A stretch of 40,783 nt of DNA from an uncultured Bacillus sp. (GTDB lineage Bacteria > Bacillota > Bacilli > Bacillales_B > DSM-18226), in the NCBI RefSeq assembly GCF_946478885.1, contig NZ_CAMLDX010000021.1, positions 1 to 40,783 of the forward strand, written 5' to 3'. A program made the translations under genes and the position numbers. The notes under the pieces were generated by a model that did no database searches, had not been told where the DNA came from, and was given only the letters and a program-made list of their open reading frames with translations. Below, in pieces: positions 33,225 to 40,783 of the stretch (positions within the stretch are counted from its first letter, which is position 1; every line of letters begins with the position of its first letter).

Positions 33225-35087
33225 ATGATGAATTTGAAGCCGATTATCCCTTTTGAACCTGTTAACTCGGTAACCATTCCTGATAGTGATGAATGGATTG
33301 CCCAAATTAAATGGGATGGTGTCAGGGTATTAACCTATTATGACGGAAGTAATGTCCAGCTATATAACCGAAAAATGAATCAGCGGACTCTGCACTATCC
33401 CGAAATTACTGCTATTTCTGATTATTTCATTGGTAAGTCAGTGATTTTTGATGGCGAGGTCATTGCACTTGACGAGAAAGGGAAGCCTTCTTTTCATGAA
33501 GTTATGCGACGCGACGGCCTGAGGAGGATAGAGCGAGTGGAGCTTGTGAAAGAAGATGTACCTATTTTTTATATGATTTTTGATATCCTCTACTACAATG
33601 GGAAGTGGATTTGTGACCAGCCATTGGAGAAGCGCTTAACATTCCTGCAGCAGTGCGTGGCACCTACTCCTCATATTCAGGTTGTTCCTTCTTATATGGA
33701 TACTAAAAACCTTTGGAATATAGCGACACAACACCAATTAGAAGGAATAGTCTGTAAAAAGACAGACAGTCCTTACCTGATTAACGAAAAAAATAATAAT
33801 TGGCAGAAAATTAAAAATTACCAAGATGCTATTGCGGTTATTGGCGGCGTCACATTCCGTTCCGGTATTGTCAATTCAGTCCTTTTGGGTCAATATGATC
33901 AATCCGGAATGCTTTGGTATATCGGACATTGCGGTACGGGAAAATTAACAATGAAAGACTGGAAGCGGCTAACGGAAAGAGTCGAACCATTATTGATACA
34001 GGATCAACCGTTTGTCAATCAGCCCGAACAAATAAAAGGTGTACAATGGATACGTCCTGTAGTCACTGTTAAAGTTAATTATATTGAATGGCCAAAAGGG
34101 AAAACTCTGAGGCAACCTAGCATACAGTCTTTTACTGAAACTCCTGCAGAAGACTGCCGCCTTCCCATCCAAGCTAAAGGGACATTACAATCTGAAGCCT
34201 CCCAAATATCCATCAATGAGAAGGTTGAGATTACACATCCAGAAAAGCCCTTATGGGACACACCACCCATTCACAAAAGTATGTATATCGAGTATTTACA
34301 CGCTATCTACCCATACATGGCACCTTTTTTAAAAGATCGGCTCTTAACTGTTATTCGATATCCTCACGGGATATTTGGAGAACCTTTTTATCAAAAAAAT
34401 TGTCCGAACTATGCGCCTGAATTTGTCAGAAAAAAGGAAGCCGAAGGGATCCAATATATATTATGCAATAATGAAGAAAGCCTGCTGTGGCTCGGTAACC
34501 AATTAGCTTTTGAATTCCATATTCCTTTCCAGACCATTCATCAGGTGGGACCAGGTGAAATTGTCTTCGATTTAGACCCTCCATCAAAAGACGACTTCAC
34601 TTTGGCCATTAAAGCGGCGCTTATCATTAAGGAAGTGCTCGACAGCCTAAATCTGATTAGTTTTGTAAAGATTTCGGGGAATAAAGGGCTACAAATCTAT
34701 CTTCCGTTGCCTGATCACCGGTATACCTATGAAGAGACAAGATTATTTACTTCTTTTATGGCTGAATTTCTGATCGCAAAGGATCCCGTTTCGTTTACCA
34801 TCGAACGAATGAAAAAGAAGCGAAAAAATCGTCTATATGTGGATTATATTCAACATGATAAAGGGAAAACAATTATCGCACCTTATTCACCTAGAGGGAA
34901 TCCAAAAGCTACAGTGGCAGCTCCTTTATTTTGGAAGGAGGTACAGGAGGGGTTAACGATAGATACATTTCAACTTCCAAATATGATAAACCGGATTCAA
35001 ACCTACGGGGATCCATTTGCTTCCTATTTTGAAGCAAAAAAAGAGCAGAATTTCGATCATGTTCTGCGCTTTTTGAAAAACAGATGA
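33225..35087 (+). CDS. ligD: ATP-dependent DNA ligase D
   Basis: This 620-residue fusion has the ligase domain first and the primase-polymerase domain last, the Bacillus YkoU layout. The adenylation lysine is K29 in KWDG, motif III is FDGEVIALDEKG and motif IV is EGIVCKK. The LigD polymerase domain (about 330-610) shows EIVFDLDPP with the metal-binding aspartates, ISGNKGLQIYLP and APYSPRGNP. There is no phosphoesterase domain, so end processing must come from elsewhere. AAAGGGG precedes the ATG. It forms a divergent unit with ku. Confidence 0.94.
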   Translation: MMNLKPIIPFEPVNSVTIPDSDEWIAQIKWDGVRVLTYYDGSNVQLYNRKMNQRTLHYPEITAISDYFIGKSVIFDGEVIALDEKGKPSFHEVMRRDGLRRIERVELVKEDVPIFYMIFDILYYNGKWICDQPLEKRLTFLQQCVAPTPHIQVVPSYMDTKNLWNIATQHQLEGIVCKKTDSPYLINEKNNNWQKIKNYQDAIAVIGGVTFRSGIVNSVLLGQYDQSGMLWYIGHCGTGKLTMKDWKRLTERVEPLLIQDQPFVNQPEQIKGVQWIRPVVTVKVNYIEWPKGKTLRQPSIQSFTETPAEDCRLPIQAKGTLQSEASQISINEKVEITHPEKPLWDTPPIHKSMYIEYLHAIYPYMAPFLKDRLLTVIRYPHGIFGEPFYQKNCPNYAPEFVRKKEAEGIQYILCNNEESLLWLGNQLAFEFHIPFQTIHQVGPGEIVFDLDPPSKDDFTLAIKAALIIKEVLDSLNLISFVKISGNKGLQIYLPLPDHRYTYEETRLFTSFMAEFLIAKDPVSFTIERMKKKRKNRLYVDYIQHDKGKTIIAPYSPRGNPKATVAAPLFWKEVQEGLTIDTFQLPNMINRIQTYGDPFASYFEAKKEQNFDHVLRFLKNR

Positions 35088-35120
35088 AATTCCGCAATGA
35101 CCAATGTATCCGAGAACAAT

Positions 35121-35165
35121 GAAGGGAAAATCGCAGTATAATTTTTATCATGCGAATCTCCCTTC
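35121..35165. terminator. Hairpin between convergent ligD and dapF
   Basis: GAAGGGA pairs with TCCCTTC, with an inner TCGCA/TGCGA stem, between the two convergent genes. A T-run is poor. It is a plausible shared terminator. Confidence 0.5.
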
Positions 35166-35181
35166 ACTATCTTTTACGCCT

Positions 35182-36165
35182 TTACAGATACTTTTCTATT
35201 ACTAAGCGAGCAGCCTCCTGAAGCTTACGATACTGCATGGATTCTGCTGTAAAAGCTTCCCTATTAACAACGGAAAATTCTTTATACTCGTTTCCTTTGA
35301 CTTCTACCTCAGCCTTATACACATATGTTGCATTCCCAATTAAAGAAATCCACCAGCCTGACTCAGTCTGATGAACAACACAGCAGACTTTGCCTCCATT
35401 GTTATAGACATCAATAGCATTTTCTGTTTCATTAAATCCGTTCAAGCAGGTAACAAGGCTTGACGCTGACATGGCAGTACCACATGCATTGGTGAAACCG
35501 ACCCCTCTTTCGAATGTACGGACATAAATGGCACCCTTCGTTAAAAGCTTGACAAAACTAACATTGACCCCGTCCGGAAAAAGCGGATTCGGCCCATTCA
35601 CATATTCACTGATCTGCTTCTGTACATCAGATTGCATCACGTCAGATTCGACAATAGAGACAATATGAGGGTTTGGCACCGCTAAAGCTGTAAATGATAA
35701 TGTTTCAGACAATGCTGGAATTGGCTCATTAATCAAATTTTCTTGTTGAAGCATAAGTGGAAGATCTGTCAGCTGAAAAGAAACCGGTGATATTTCAACC
35801 ATATACGTAGGTATTTCAGGAAATAAATCGTCCTGCTTCTTCACCTGAAGATTCGCCCTCATCGTTTCAATGATCGCTTCTGCTTTGAAAAGTTTTTCAC
35901 ATACATAGCGTGCTACACAGCGAAGTCCGTTTCCACACATGGATGCTTCGGAGCCATCCGCATTAAAAATTCGCATTCTCGCATCAGATGTCTCGCTTGG
36001 CAGGACAAATAAGATCCCGTCTGCGCCCAGGTCCGAATCACGTCTGCAAAGTGAAAGAGCGAGTTGCTCCCTATCCCTTTCCGAATATCTTGAACCTGTT
36101 TCCATTTCATCTATTAGTAAAAAGTCATTCCCTGATCCATGACATTTAATGATTTCCACATTCAC
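35182..36165 (-). CDS. dapF: Diaminopimelate epimerase
   Basis: This roughly 327-residue enzyme interconverts LL- and meso-diaminopimelate for lysine and peptidoglycan synthesis. The two catalytic cysteine motifs are MCGNGLRC (near 80) and ACGTAMSA (near 225), and the N-terminus has KCHGSGNDFLLID. It is somewhat longer than the usual 275-285 because of an extended C-terminal tail (after YKAEVEVKG). The start is GTG at 36165, with GGGGG about 9 bp upstream; a TTG at 36198 is an alternative. No operon partner is obvious. Confidence 0.9.
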   Translation of the reverse strand: MNVEIIKCHGSGNDFLLIDEMETGSRYSERDREQLALSLCRRDSDLGADGILFVLPSETSDARMRIFNADGSEASMCGNGLRCVARYVCEKLFKAEAIIETMRANLQVKKQDDLFPEIPTYMVEISPVSFQLTDLPLMLQQENLINEPIPALSETLSFTALAVPNPHIVSIVESDVMQSDVQKQISEYVNGPNPLFPDGVNVSFVKLLTKGAIYVRTFERGVGFTNACGTAMSASSLVTCLNGFNETENAIDVYNNGGKVCCVVHQTESGWWISLIGNATYVYKAEVEVKGNEYKEFSVVNREAFTAESMQYRKLQEAARLVIEKYL

Positions 36166-36241
36166 TTGTTCTACCCCCGATTGTTTATCTAACTTCAACT
36201 ATATAGTATTAAATGTACCATATTTTCAACAATCAGGTGAA

Positions 36242-37522
36242 TCATATTAAAGAAATATTATTATAATAGGAAGCCGTATTCTCTACGGCAGAACTTCTCT
36301 CAGATTGCATTATTTTAGATGCCCAATTGATCGACTCGGCATATATTTTGAATAAATATCGCTCCTGAATATTGAGCTTATGACATATTTCTTTAATATC
36401 GCTCCATTTCGCCTGTTCGACTGCTTCTGCTAAATCCAAGACTGCCTTTATCAAGTTATCTTTGCCAATTAACGCATCGTAAATATTTTCCTTTAATGGA
36501 AGTCCTTCAAGAATTTCTTCCATCGAACCTTCAAAATATTCTTTAATAAAGGATAACAGACCTGTGAGATAAAAAGCTGATTTTTGTTCGCTTCCTATTT
36601 GCTTGGCAATCGATTCACAAAGCTTAGCTCTGGTCAGTGTCATGCGAACCAGCTCCTCTGATAGCATCTGTTCCTGCTTTTCTATTGGAACTCTGTTTGT
36701 CAGCAGCTGCACCCATTTCTGTATCACATCTGCGCCCAGCATCGATATTAAACCCCGAACAGAACAGACTCTCGAATCCTTATCCGTCGAAAACTGATTA
36801 AAAACCTTTAATAATTTAAAGGACAGGGATAAATCTTTTGCCAACCACTCTTCAAGCTGGTCGATATTTAATTCCTCTAATGAGGTATTTTGCAGCTCAT
36901 AATAGGATGAATAGACTGATGGAATTTCAACCGCCGATATAATCAAAGGTTTTGAAAAATAGTAACCTTTGAATAGTTCACACCCCATCTCTTTTGCATC
37001 ATGATATGCTTCTTTTGTTTCAATCTTTTCTGCTATTAATTTAATTTGATACTGAACAGCCATACTTTCAATCCATTCACGACTGGGACTGGATAAATCC
37101 CGAAAGTCAACACTAATATAATCAACACAAGGCAGGAGCAAGTCAGAGTATGAACGATCTTCAAAAAAGCTCTCTTTTACTTCTATGATATAACCCAGTT
37201 TGTTCAATTCTCTGCATATTTCAACAAGTTTATGGCTGGGACGAACAGAATTGGAAATGATAATGGCAATATCCTTTTGATTTAAAAAAACCGGCAGTTT
37301 TTGCTCCAGCAGGTTTTCTGTAAAATGGATAAAACAAGCTTTCCCTTCTGTCATCCGCTCAAGTCCGATATTCAAAAAGCTGTTAATAATCACTTCTGCT
37401 GTTGCTTGATCCCCATTTGAGTTTGTACAGGCATTGGTCATATCATTTCGATATAAAAGCTCATATCCAACTATTTCCTCCTTTAAATTAAAGATGGGCT
37501 GTCTAGCAACAAAAACCTCCAT
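36242..37522 (-). CDS. yuxH: EAL-HDOD protein, YuxH-like
   Basis: This 426-residue signalling protein has an N-terminal degenerate EAL domain (about 1-200) and a C-terminal HDOD domain (about 205-400). The EAL signature is replaced by GYELLYRN, and key metal residues are not evident, although KGYYFSKP is kept; so it likely does not hydrolyse cyclic-di-GMP but could bind it or a partner. The HDOD part is a helical HD-like regulator domain without the catalytic HD pair. The start is 37522, with GGAGGGA 6 bp upstream; the frame is open to 37540. Bacillus YuxH has the same layout and unknown function. Confidence 0.85.
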   Translation of the reverse strand: MEVFVARQPIFNLKEEIVGYELLYRNDMTNACTNSNGDQATAEVIINSFLNIGLERMTEGKACFIHFTENLLEQKLPVFLNQKDIAIIISNSVRPSHKLVEICRELNKLGYIIEVKESFFEDRSYSDLLLPCVDYISVDFRDLSSPSREWIESMAVQYQIKLIAEKIETKEAYHDAKEMGCELFKGYYFSKPLIISAVEIPSVYSSYYELQNTSLEELNIDQLEEWLAKDLSLSFKLLKVFNQFSTDKDSRVCSVRGLISMLGADVIQKWVQLLTNRVPIEKQEQMLSEELVRMTLTRAKLCESIAKQIGSEQKSAFYLTGLLSFIKEYFEGSMEEILEGLPLKENIYDALIGKDNLIKAVLDLAEAVEQAKWSDIKEICHKLNIQERYLFKIYAESINWASKIMQSERSSAVENTASYYNNISLI

Positions 37523-37887
37523 GAGGACTCCCTCCGACACTTCTCATTTATTATAAAAACCTTTGCATACATTTCATTTTACCCCATTTATCTTATTGAA
37601 CTTGTCGAAACATGTATGATAAAAAGTGAAAAATTTATTAAAAATGAATGAATGTCTGAAAAGTCCCTAAAATAATAGAAATGGAGAAAAAACGAGTGGC
37701 CTTTCTTCACTTGGGGATGGGGGAAAAATCCTGATTCAAAGTCAAAAGGAAAGGGGCTGTCCATAAAGTTGTATGTTGAACTTTTGGATGCCCCTTTTCA
37801 TGTTTTCAAAAAACTTGCTATATCTTCATTCTTTACAGTTTAGGAGATTGTCACTTTTCGGACAGTCCGCTCCATTTTTCTGAATGA
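37523..37887. other. Gap between the YuxH-like gene and ribH
   Basis: No gene is seen. It contains the GGCTGTCCATAAA stem-loop (37753-37798) and a short GGACAG/CCG segment at 37858-37872. The hairpin may terminate the rib operon. Confidence 0.45.
37753..37798. repeat. GGCTGTCCATAAA stem-loop element, copy 2
   Basis: GGGGCTGTCCATAAAGTT pairs at its ends with GCCCC (37790-37794) followed by TTTT. On the minus strand the hairpin is also followed by a T-rich stretch, so it could terminate the rib operon. It shares GGCTGTCCATAAA with copy 1 at 32210-32222. Confidence 0.5.
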
Positions 37888-38352
37888 TTAAAGTTCTTTG
37901 TATAGATTTGCCAATTCAATGGCTGTTATTGCCGCATCATACCCTTTATTTCCTGCCTTCGTGCCGGCACGCTCAATTGCCTGTTCAATGGAATCGGTTG
38001 TTAAAACACCAAAAATAATCGGTACTCCCGTTTGCATTCCTACTGCCGCCACTCCCTTTGCCACTTCATTACTTACAAAATCGAAGTGCGGTGTCGCTCC
38101 TCTTATAACTGTCCCAAGTGTAATGACAGCATCATATTCTCCTTTTTCAGCCAGTTTTTGCGCCGTCAGCGGAATTTCAAACGCTCCCGGTACCCAGAAA
38201 ACCGTAATGTTTTCCTCCTGTACCCCATGTCTGATAAGGGCATCCTCAGCCCCTGTTAATAATTTTCCAGTAATAAACTCATTAAAACGGGCAACCACTA
38301 CGGCAATTTTTAAACCTGTTCCTATTAAATGTCCTTCGATTACGTTCTTCAT
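37888..38352 (-). CDS. ribH: 6,7-dimethyl-8-ribityllumazine synthase
   Basis: This 154-residue enzyme condenses the dihydroxybutanone phosphate from RibB with the RibD-derived pyrimidine to form lumazine, the penultimate step to riboflavin. Motifs: [17 protein letters not shown] and the catalytic loop [14 protein letters not shown] with its histidine. The start at 38352 has AAGGAGAG upstream; the frame is open to 38421. It is the last gene of the ribE-ribBA-ribH operon. Probably forms an icosahedral shell around riboflavin synthase, as in Bacillus. Confidence 0.96.
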   Translation of the reverse strand: MKNVIEGHLIGTGLKIAVVVARFNEFITGKLLTGAEDALIRHGVQEENITVFWVPGAFEIPLTAQKLAEKGEYDAVITLGTVIRGATPHFDFVSNEVAKGVAAVGMQTGVPIIFGVLTTDSIEQAIERAGTKAGNKGYDAAITAIELANLYKEL

Positions 38353-38439
38353 TATACTTCTCTCTCCTTTTCTAATAAAAACATTCTCATTTAAATATGG
38401 TTTTTCGATAGGCGTGTCCAAAAATACATAAAACGACCG

Positions 38440-39636
38440 TTATAATGCTAGTAAATGTCCCAATTTTTCCTTTTTCGTTTTTAAATATTTTTCATTTTCT
38501 TTTTCTGCCTGCATTTGAATCGGTACACGTTCTACTAGCTCAAGGCCATACCCTCTTAATCCGGCAATTTTCCGCGGATTGTTAGTTAATAATCTAATCT
38601 TCTTTACTCCCAAATCCCGTAATATTTGTGCTCCAATTCCATAATCCCGTAAATCTGCAGCAAATCCGAGCTTATGATTTGCTTCAACGGTATCATAGCC
38701 TTCCTCCTGTAGTTTATAGGCCTTTAGCTTATTGATTAAACCAATACCTCTGCCTTCCTGGCGCATATACAAAAGAATCCCTTTTCCTTCCTGTTCTATT
38801 TGAGTGAGGGCAGACATCAGCTGTGGTCCGCAGTCACAGCGTTTTGAACCAAAGGCATCACCAGTGAGGCATTCCGAGTGAACCCGAAGTAAAATAGGCT
38901 CTTCTTCACTCCATTCACCTTTGACAAGAGCGACATGTTCTTTGCCATCCAGCAGGCTTGTATATCCGATCGCTCTGAAATCCCCAAAAGCAGTCGGCAA
39001 CTGCACTTCTACTTCTCGTCTCACGTTTGAATCATGATGCGCAAGCCGATATTCAATTAATTGCTCAATTGATACAAGCTTCAGATCAAATTTTTCCGCC
39101 ACAGCTTTTAAGCTGTCCAGCCGTGCCATTGTACCGTCATCGTTCATAATCTCACATATAATCCCTGCTGGCGCAGCACCGGTAAGACGGGCAAAATCAA
39201 CTGCTGCCTCTGTATGACCCGCCCGACGCAGTACACCGCCGTTTTTTGCGATTAACGGAAAAACATGTCCCGGTCGGTGGAAGTCAGCTGCTGTACTTTC
39301 CGGATCCAATAACTTTTCAATCGTTAAAGCCCGCTCAAATGCGCTAATCCCAGTTGCTGTATCTTTAAAATCAATCGTAACCGTAAAGGCAGTCTCTTTT
39401 GCATCTGTATTATTTTCTACCATCGAGTGTAAATTAAATCGTTCCGCAAGCTCTTCCGATACTGGCGTGCAAATCAGACCTCTACCTTCTTTTGCCATAA
39501 AGTTAATAATTTGCGGGGTTACGTATTCTGCTAACGCAAGAAAATCCCCCTCATTTTCACGGTCCTCATCATCTACTACTATGATTACTTTTCCTGCTTT
39601 TAAATCTTCGATCGCTTCCTCGATTGTGTTAAACAT
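38440..39636 (-). CDS. ribBA: Bifunctional DHBP synthase / GTP cyclohydrolase II
   Basis: This 398-residue fusion has both entry enzymes of riboflavin synthesis. The DHBP synthase half (about 1-200) shows [10 protein letters not shown] and [17 protein letters not shown]. The GTP cyclohydrolase II half (about 205-398) shows the zinc cysteines in [18 protein letters not shown], then RQEGRGIGL and a [10 protein letters not shown] end. Length matches Bacillus subtilis RibBA. GGAGG precedes the ATG at 39636. It lies between ribE and ribH. Confidence 0.96.
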   Translation of the reverse strand: MFNTIEEAIEDLKAGKVIIVVDDEDRENEGDFLALAEYVTPQIINFMAKEGRGLICTPVSEELAERFNLHSMVENNTDAKETAFTVTIDFKDTATGISAFERALTIEKLLDPESTAADFHRPGHVFPLIAKNGGVLRRAGHTEAAVDFARLTGAAPAGIICEIMNDDGTMARLDSLKAVAEKFDLKLVSIEQLIEYRLAHHDSNVRREVEVQLPTAFGDFRAIGYTSLLDGKEHVALVKGEWSEEEPILLRVHSECLTGDAFGSKRCDCGPQLMSALTQIEQEGKGILLYMRQEGRGIGLINKLKAYKLQEEGYDTVEANHKLGFAADLRDYGIGAQILRDLGVKKIRLLTNNPRKIAGLRGYGLELVERVPIQMQAEKENEKYLKTKKEKLGHLLAL

Positions 39637-39730
39637 ATCCTTTTCCTCCCTAACTATCATTCGTCATTCCTAAATAACCGTTTCCTAGCTTGGCATACAA
39701 TCAAATAATATCCGCTTAAACTGGCTGAAA

Positions 39731-40381
39731 TTAATAAAATCCGTTTTCCCGTAAAAAGTTTGCTGTAACTCCCTTTGGCTTTTCAGCTTCCTGTTGTTTC
39801 TTCATAAATGAATAGAAATATTTAGCCATCATATCAAACTCAAGATTGACGATTTCTCCCACTGCTTTTAAACCCAAAACAGTCTCCTTGGCTGTATGAG
39901 GAATTAGAGAAACCGTTACTGAATCACTCGTTGTCTTAAAGACAGTTAGGGATGTACCATCTATAGCAATGGACCCTTTTTCGATGACATAATGAGAACA
40001 ACCCTCAGGGATATTAATTTCAATTAGGATGGCATTTTCATAACGAGTTTTTTTACATATTTTTCCCACACCATCTACATGCCCTGATACAAAATGCCCG
40101 CCAAAACGGCCATTTGCAGCCATCGCCCGCTCCAAATTAACCAAGGAACCGACCTTTAAAGAGGAAAGGGATGTATTCTCGAAGGTTTCCGGCATTGCAT
40201 CCGCTTCAAAGTAATCTTGAGCAAAGTGCGTGACGGTTAGACAAACACCATTCACGGCAATACTGTCCCCATCATACATATCCTTGATGATTTTTTCGGC
40301 TCCAATTCTTAATATAAGCGTGTGGCCTTTTGCATGAATTCTTTTAATGACTCCCAGTTCTTCAACAATTCCGGTAAACAT
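39731..40381 (-). CDS. ribE: Riboflavin synthase alpha subunit
   Basis: This 216-residue enzyme dismutates two lumazine molecules to riboflavin. The two lumazine-binding repeats (about 1-95 and 98-190) each show a GxVNLE-like core (VGSLVNLERAM and VGEIVNLEFDM). It begins MFTGIVEELG. GGAGGA lies about 10 bp before the ATG. Here it is the first gene of the rib operon, directly after the FMN riboswitch; in Bacillus subtilis ribD comes before it. Confidence 0.95.
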   Translation of the reverse strand: MFTGIVEELGVIKRIHAKGHTLILRIGAEKIIKDMYDGDSIAVNGVCLTVTHFAQDYFEADAMPETFENTSLSSLKVGSLVNLERAMAANGRFGGHFVSGHVDGVGKICKKTRYENAILIEINIPEGCSHYVIEKGSIAIDGTSLTVFKTTSDSVTVSLIPHTAKETVLGLKAVGEIVNLEFDMMAKYFYSFMKKQQEAEKPKGVTANFLRENGFY

Positions 40382-40485
40382 GAAGCGGCAATCCTCCTTC
40401 ATCTATAATGCTGCATAAGGGAATATTTCGATAATCCATTTGCCGGGGAATTTGGCAGGGAAAAGGATGGATTTTCCAAATTCAG

Positions 40486-40512
40486 AATCTAGGCAAATCA
40501 TCCGCCTAGATT
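40486..40512. other. Second hairpin in the rib leader
   Basis: AATCTAGGC and GCCTAGATT pair perfectly (9 bp) around a 9-nt loop, between the riboswitch terminator and ribE. No T-run follows. Role unknown; it may stabilise the 5' end of the mRNA. Confidence 0.45.
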
Positions 40513-40540
40513 GCAGGAAAAGTACATGCTACGATGATCC

Positions 40541-40573
40541 AAAAAGCCCTGTACAATTAGAATGTACAGGGCT
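40541..40573 (-). terminator. Attenuator terminator of the FMN riboswitch
   Basis: AGCCCTGTACA and TGTACAGGGCT pair perfectly (11 bp) around a 7-nt loop and are followed by TTTTTGG on the minus strand. It should stop rib transcription when FMN is bound. Confidence 0.9.
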
Positions 40574-40630
40574 AAAAGAAACAATACTAAATAGACGTTA
40601 AAACAGATCAAAGGTTAACGTGTTATCCAT

Positions 40631-40775
40631 ATCCTTCTCCCATCCAGACTTTCACTGTCGGTTTTGGAATTGCACCAAATCCACCGTTTTCAATATTGAA
40701 GAAAAACGGGTCACGGACTAAGAAGCAGTTGCTTCATCACCGCCGGTTGGGAATTACACCCAGCCCCGAAGGATT
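40631..40775 (-). promoter_or_regulatory. FMN riboswitch (RFN element)
   Basis: Read on the minus strand it has the RFN blocks in order: ATCCTTCGGGGCTGGGTG, AATTCCCAACCGGCGGTGA, AGTCCGTGACCC, GGTGGATTTGGTGCAATTCC, AAACCGACAGTGAAAGTCTG and GATGGGAGAAGGAT. FMN binding favours the downstream terminator, turning off riboflavin synthesis. Its 5' end is close to the window edge. Confidence 0.95.
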
Positions 40776-40783
40776 ATTTAATT

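Noticed and set aside
37898..38431. Long plus-strand ORF (177 codons) opposite ribH
   Set aside because: It mirrors the ribH coding frame, has no ribosome binding site and no recognisable protein motif; it is a shadow of a strongly coding gene.

Overview
The window looks like chromosomal DNA of a low-GC Bacillaceae bacterium (Bacillus sensu lato). The cysH-cysP-sat-cysC-ylnD block, xpaC-yaaN, ku/ligD, cshA with small csp genes, the FMN-riboswitch rib operon, dapF and a yuxH-like gene all resemble Bacillus genes. Ribosome binding sites are strong AGGAGG types and several starts are GTG or TTG. Most genes are on the minus strand.

Region 1 (1-3.2 kb) is part of a catechol meta-cleavage pathway. 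It has catechol 2,3-dioxygenase, an XylT-like [2Fe-2S] ferredoxin and a GlcG/HbpS-family (DUF336) protein in one minus-strand operon, followed by a separate 2-hydroxymuconate semialdehyde hydrolase-like gene. A probable CcpA cre site and an extended -10 promoter lie upstream of the dioxygenase. Region 2 (3.5-7.3 kb) is a graveyard of mobile DNA around one intact uspA-like gene. It holds an internally deleted IS200/IS605 element, the tail of a TnpX-type serine recombinase, an IS110 transposase fragment, a GC-rich and repeatedly frameshifted MalT/LuxR-type STAND regulator, an unidentified C-terminal coding fragment and a small TnpV-like ORF. I infer that part of this came from a clostridial-type transposable element.

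Region 3 (7.4-14.5 kb) carries yaaN-xpaC, then the sulfate assimilation operon cysH-cysP-sat-cysC-ylnD, with a YezD-like (DUF2292) small gene upstream. The last two genes of the Bacillus subtilis operon (ylnE, ylnF) are absent here. Region 4 (14.9-22.5 kb) has an MFS transporter, an acyl-CoA synthetase, an alpha/beta hydrolase, a DUF1992 protein, a SufR-like cysteine-containing regulator, a HesB-like protein, a frameshifted lipoprotein, a 5'-nucleotidase-like HAD protein and a PhnB-like VOC protein. Region 5 (22.6-28.3 kb) has an isolated tRNA-Thr(CGU), a guanidine-I (ykkC) riboswitch in front of an unrecognised small membrane protein, about 1 kb of gene-poor sequence, an ArsB-like transporter, the bifunctional NAD(P)HX repair enzyme, a DUF6509-like protein and a scrap of a group II intron reverse transcriptase.

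Region 6 (28.4-40.8 kb) is mostly housekeeping. It has csp-cshA-csp (cold shock and RNA remodelling), folD under a ZTP (pfl) riboswitch, the divergent ku and ligD end-joining genes, dapF, a YuxH-like EAL-HDOD protein, and ribE-ribBA-ribH under an FMN riboswitch. ribD is missing from its usual place just after that riboswitch. The most novel lead is the guanidine-I riboswitch controlling an uncharacterised 110-residue membrane protein. No CRISPR array, prophage or recognisable defence system was seen.
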